A stretch of DNA of 40,456 nucleotides, from positions 1 through 40,456 of the IMG/VR virus record IMGVR_UViG_3300042922_001229; one strand, written 5' to 3'. Below the pieces are notes generated by a model that did no database searches, was not told where the DNA came from, and saw only the letters and a program-made list of their open reading frames with translations. Each line of letters begins with the position of its first letter. Position 1 is the stretch's first letter. The position numbers and the translations under genes were made by a program. Shown one piece after another: positions 38,997 to 40,456 of this stretch. The stretch comes from a virus.

Positions 38997-40300
38997 TGGC
39001 AAATCTAGTATTCAAGTTTAATTGGGATCATCGGCCTTATCCATTTAATTCCTCACAAGGCAAAATGCAGTTTATGTTGCCTTTTGCATCTGGAATTCCA
39101 AATTTAAATCCTCAGCTGTCTCAAGTTCAGGGAGCGGGAACAGCAGCTGGAGGGACACTTACTACATCTTATTCAGATGATACGATTGGTCGCGTTCTTA
39201 GAGTGGGAGATTTTGGTTTAGGTAAACCACTTCGAAATACGGATGCTGGTGGAACTAATTTAAATGATCTGACTACAGTTGGTTTCTATGGTAATGATAC
39301 ATTCGCTAGCGCAACCATGGCTCTAAACTTTCCAGAAACTAGTACAGTGGGCACTCTGATTGTTACAAGTATTGCAGGATCAAACACTTACCGAAATCAA
39401 CTTTATATTTCTGCTTCGAGCGGCCGTATCTGGTATCGATCCACTTCAGATTTAGCAACGTGGACACCATGGAAGCGGTTAATTGATTCTAGCTCAGGGG
39501 ATTACCAGCGTTTACTAAATAATGGTTTCGCAACAAGTAAATTATTAACAGCTTCTCCTTTAGCAGACAATGATAGTGGTGGAACATACATAGGTTTACA
39601 AAGTGTTGGGGCTAATGCTCAGGCAGCAGGCGATTACCCTGTAAATATTGCTCAATTTATTATCGGTATGAATACTGGTAATGCGAGTGAGCATACTGCA
39701 AATATTAGTATCGGAACTTCTGCTAATTACTTCGGATTCAGAAGAAAGACTTATCAAGGCGCTTACTCACAGTGGTATGCATTACGTGGTGAACATAACA
39801 CCACGGTTGATGGATCAGGATTCATCAAAGCCGCGTCTCCAGTTGTAAAACTATTCAGTGATTATATTGAACTGAATACTGATGCCGAAAAACAGCCAAT
39901 TACTTTCGAAAAGCATGGAATTGGTGATTACCTGATTAAAGGCTCACTAGGGTTTGCACAGGAAGGTTGGTATGTCGAAGTACCGAAAGATGCCAATGGC
40001 AATACGGTTGTCGCCGTTGTCTATGAAACGCTAGAGAATGGTGATATTTCCATTAAAACCTACAAACGTAAGTTTGATCTGGAACAGGCTGCAATTGTGG
40101 CTGATCTGGAAAACCCTATGGATATTCCTTTCTCTCGCTGGATCGATATCCGTTTACATGAGGAACCAGAGTCAGAACCGGAAGAACCCTTAAGTGAAAC
40201 ACCTGCTGAGTTCCAGCCCACTAACTTATCTCAAGCTGTAGCTGCTGCAATGGAAGGTATTGAACCACCAGAAATACAGGACACAAACGAAACACTTTAA
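38996..40300 (+). CDS. Fibre-like protein with pyocin-knob-type repeats
   Basis: This 434-residue protein has two knob-like segments. The first (about residues 88-160) holds TTVGFYGNDTF and IWYRSTSDLATWTPWKRL; the second (about 175-265) holds GTYIGLQSVG and FRRKTYQGAYSQWYAL. Both resemble the pyocin knob of phage tail fibres. The C-terminal part, with EEGWYVEVPKDANGNTVVAV-type text and SRWIDIRLHEE, is found in phage tail proteins and ends in an acidic tail. A receptor-binding or baseplate role is likely. It precedes the tail tube gene, unusually early for a fibre. Confidence 0.7.
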   Translation: MANLVFKFNWDHRPYPFNSSQGKMQFMLPFASGIPNLNPQLSQVQGAGTAAGGTLTTSYSDDTIGRVLRVGDFGLGKPLRNTDAGGTNLNDLTTVGFYGNDTFASATMALNFPETSTVGTLIVTSIAGSNTYRNQLYISASSGRIWYRSTSDLATWTPWKRLIDSSSGDYQRLLNNGFATSKLLTASPLADNDSGGTYIGLQSVGANAQAAGDYPVNIAQFIIGMNTGNASEHTANISIGTSANYFGFRRKTYQGAYSQWYALRGEHNTTVDGSGFIKAASPVVKLFSDYIELNTDAEKQPITFEKHGIGDYLIKGSLGFAQEGWYVEVPKDANGNTVVAVVYETLENGDISIKTYKRKFDLEQAAIVADLENPMDIPFSRWIDIRLHEEPESEPEEPLSETPAEFQPTNLSQAVAAAMEGIEPPEIQDTNETL

Positions 40301-40301
40301 T

Positions 40302-40326
40302 AACCCGCTAACTCAGCGGGTTTTTT
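40302..40326 (+). terminator. Terminator before the tail tube gene
   Basis: AACCCGCT (40302-40309), loop AACTC, AGCGGGTT (40315-40322), then T residues. It starts two bases after the fibre-like gene's stop codon. Confidence 0.85.
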
Positions 40327-40352
40327 ATTGCCTAAATTTTGGAGAACTATAA

Positions 40353-40456
40353 ATGAGTTCAGGCGCAAAAATTCGATTATATGCTTGTGAAGAAGCAGTA
40401 TTAGGGACAACTCCAGCAAATCCAGTCTGGTACACCGTTCGCCGTGTTACTGATAG
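40353..40456 (+). CDS. Tail tube protein, N-terminal part, cut by window edge
   Basis: The ATG at 40353 with GGAG upstream starts MSSGAKIRLYACEEAVLGTT and runs open to the right edge (34 complete codons). The sequence fits the N-terminus of a phage tail tube protein, and the place after the tail terminator and fibre-like genes agrees. The gene is incomplete here, so its length and C-terminus cannot be judged. Confidence 0.7.
   Translation, partial: MSSGAKIRLYACEEAVLGTTPANPVWYTVRRVTD

Larger units (their letters stand above)
1330..40456. mobile_element. Temperate siphovirus prophage, right end outside window
   Basis: The span contains the ordered modules of a lambda-like phage: integrase/excisionase, leftward early genes, CI/Cro switch, replication, a Q-like gene, terminase, portal, capsid, connectors and tail genes. 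No lysis genes or further tail genes are seen, and the window stops in the tail tube gene, so the element continues to the right. The left boundary is uncertain by some hundreds of bases because attL was not located. Confidence 0.93.

Noticed and set aside
1-40456. Insertion sequences or transposase genes
   Set aside because: No transposase motif and no terminal inverted repeats with target duplications were found; integration genes are those of the phage.

Overview
The window looks like the left flank of a bacterial chromosome followed by most of a temperate siphovirus prophage. Gene content, low G+C and the style of the phage proteins suggest Acinetobacter; this is inference from sequence character, as no search was possible. 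Positions 1-735 hold two probable host genes (an edge-truncated membrane protein and a small lipoprotein). An AT-rich gap (736-1329) should contain the left attachment site. The prophage runs from the integrase (1330) past the right edge, where a tail tube gene is cut off.

Layout. (a) 1330-4471, minus strand: integrase, excisionase-like protein, a Sak4-type ATPase and three small genes, driven by a leftward promoter near 4532-4559 that overlaps repressor operators. (b) 4817-14232: a 9.4 kb cargo block. A plus-strand operon (DUF4007 protein, 1101-aa ATPase, PP-loop/PAPS-reductase-like protein) converges on a minus-strand pair (a protein with two GHKL ATPase modules and a histidine-kinase core, and a receiver-type response regulator). 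This is the best candidate for an undescribed or poorly described defence system. (c) 14439-15498: CI-like S24 repressor and a divergent Cro/YdaS-like protein, with operators of the same TTAGCA-N2-TGCTAA type found at the left promoter. (d) 15529-18290: early right operon with a RHH protein, an O-like replication gene carrying six iterons and apparently split by a 17-bp iteron duplication, a DUF559-like nuclease and a Q-like protein. (e) 18325-25557: accessory region with a 515-aa membrane protein, a convergent three-gene group (McrB-N/HNH nuclease, membrane protein with a degenerate HNH domain, another membrane protein) and several small secreted or acidic proteins. (f) 25723-40456: packaging, head and neck genes (nuclease, metallopeptidase, terminases, portal, head morphogenesis, scaffold, capsid, connectors, tail terminator, fibre-like protein, tail tube), interrupted by moron cassettes with their own terminators.

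How it fits together: the CI repressor can silence both early promoters while the cargo stays expressed. The kinase/response-regulator pair lies downstream of cI in the same direction, the position lambda uses for rexAB, and the DUF4007 operon has its own promoter with two tandem palindromes. The lysogen may therefore carry at least two sets of anti-phage genes (4.8-14.2 kb and 19.9-22.6 kb). Functions of the cargo are inferred from domains and context only.
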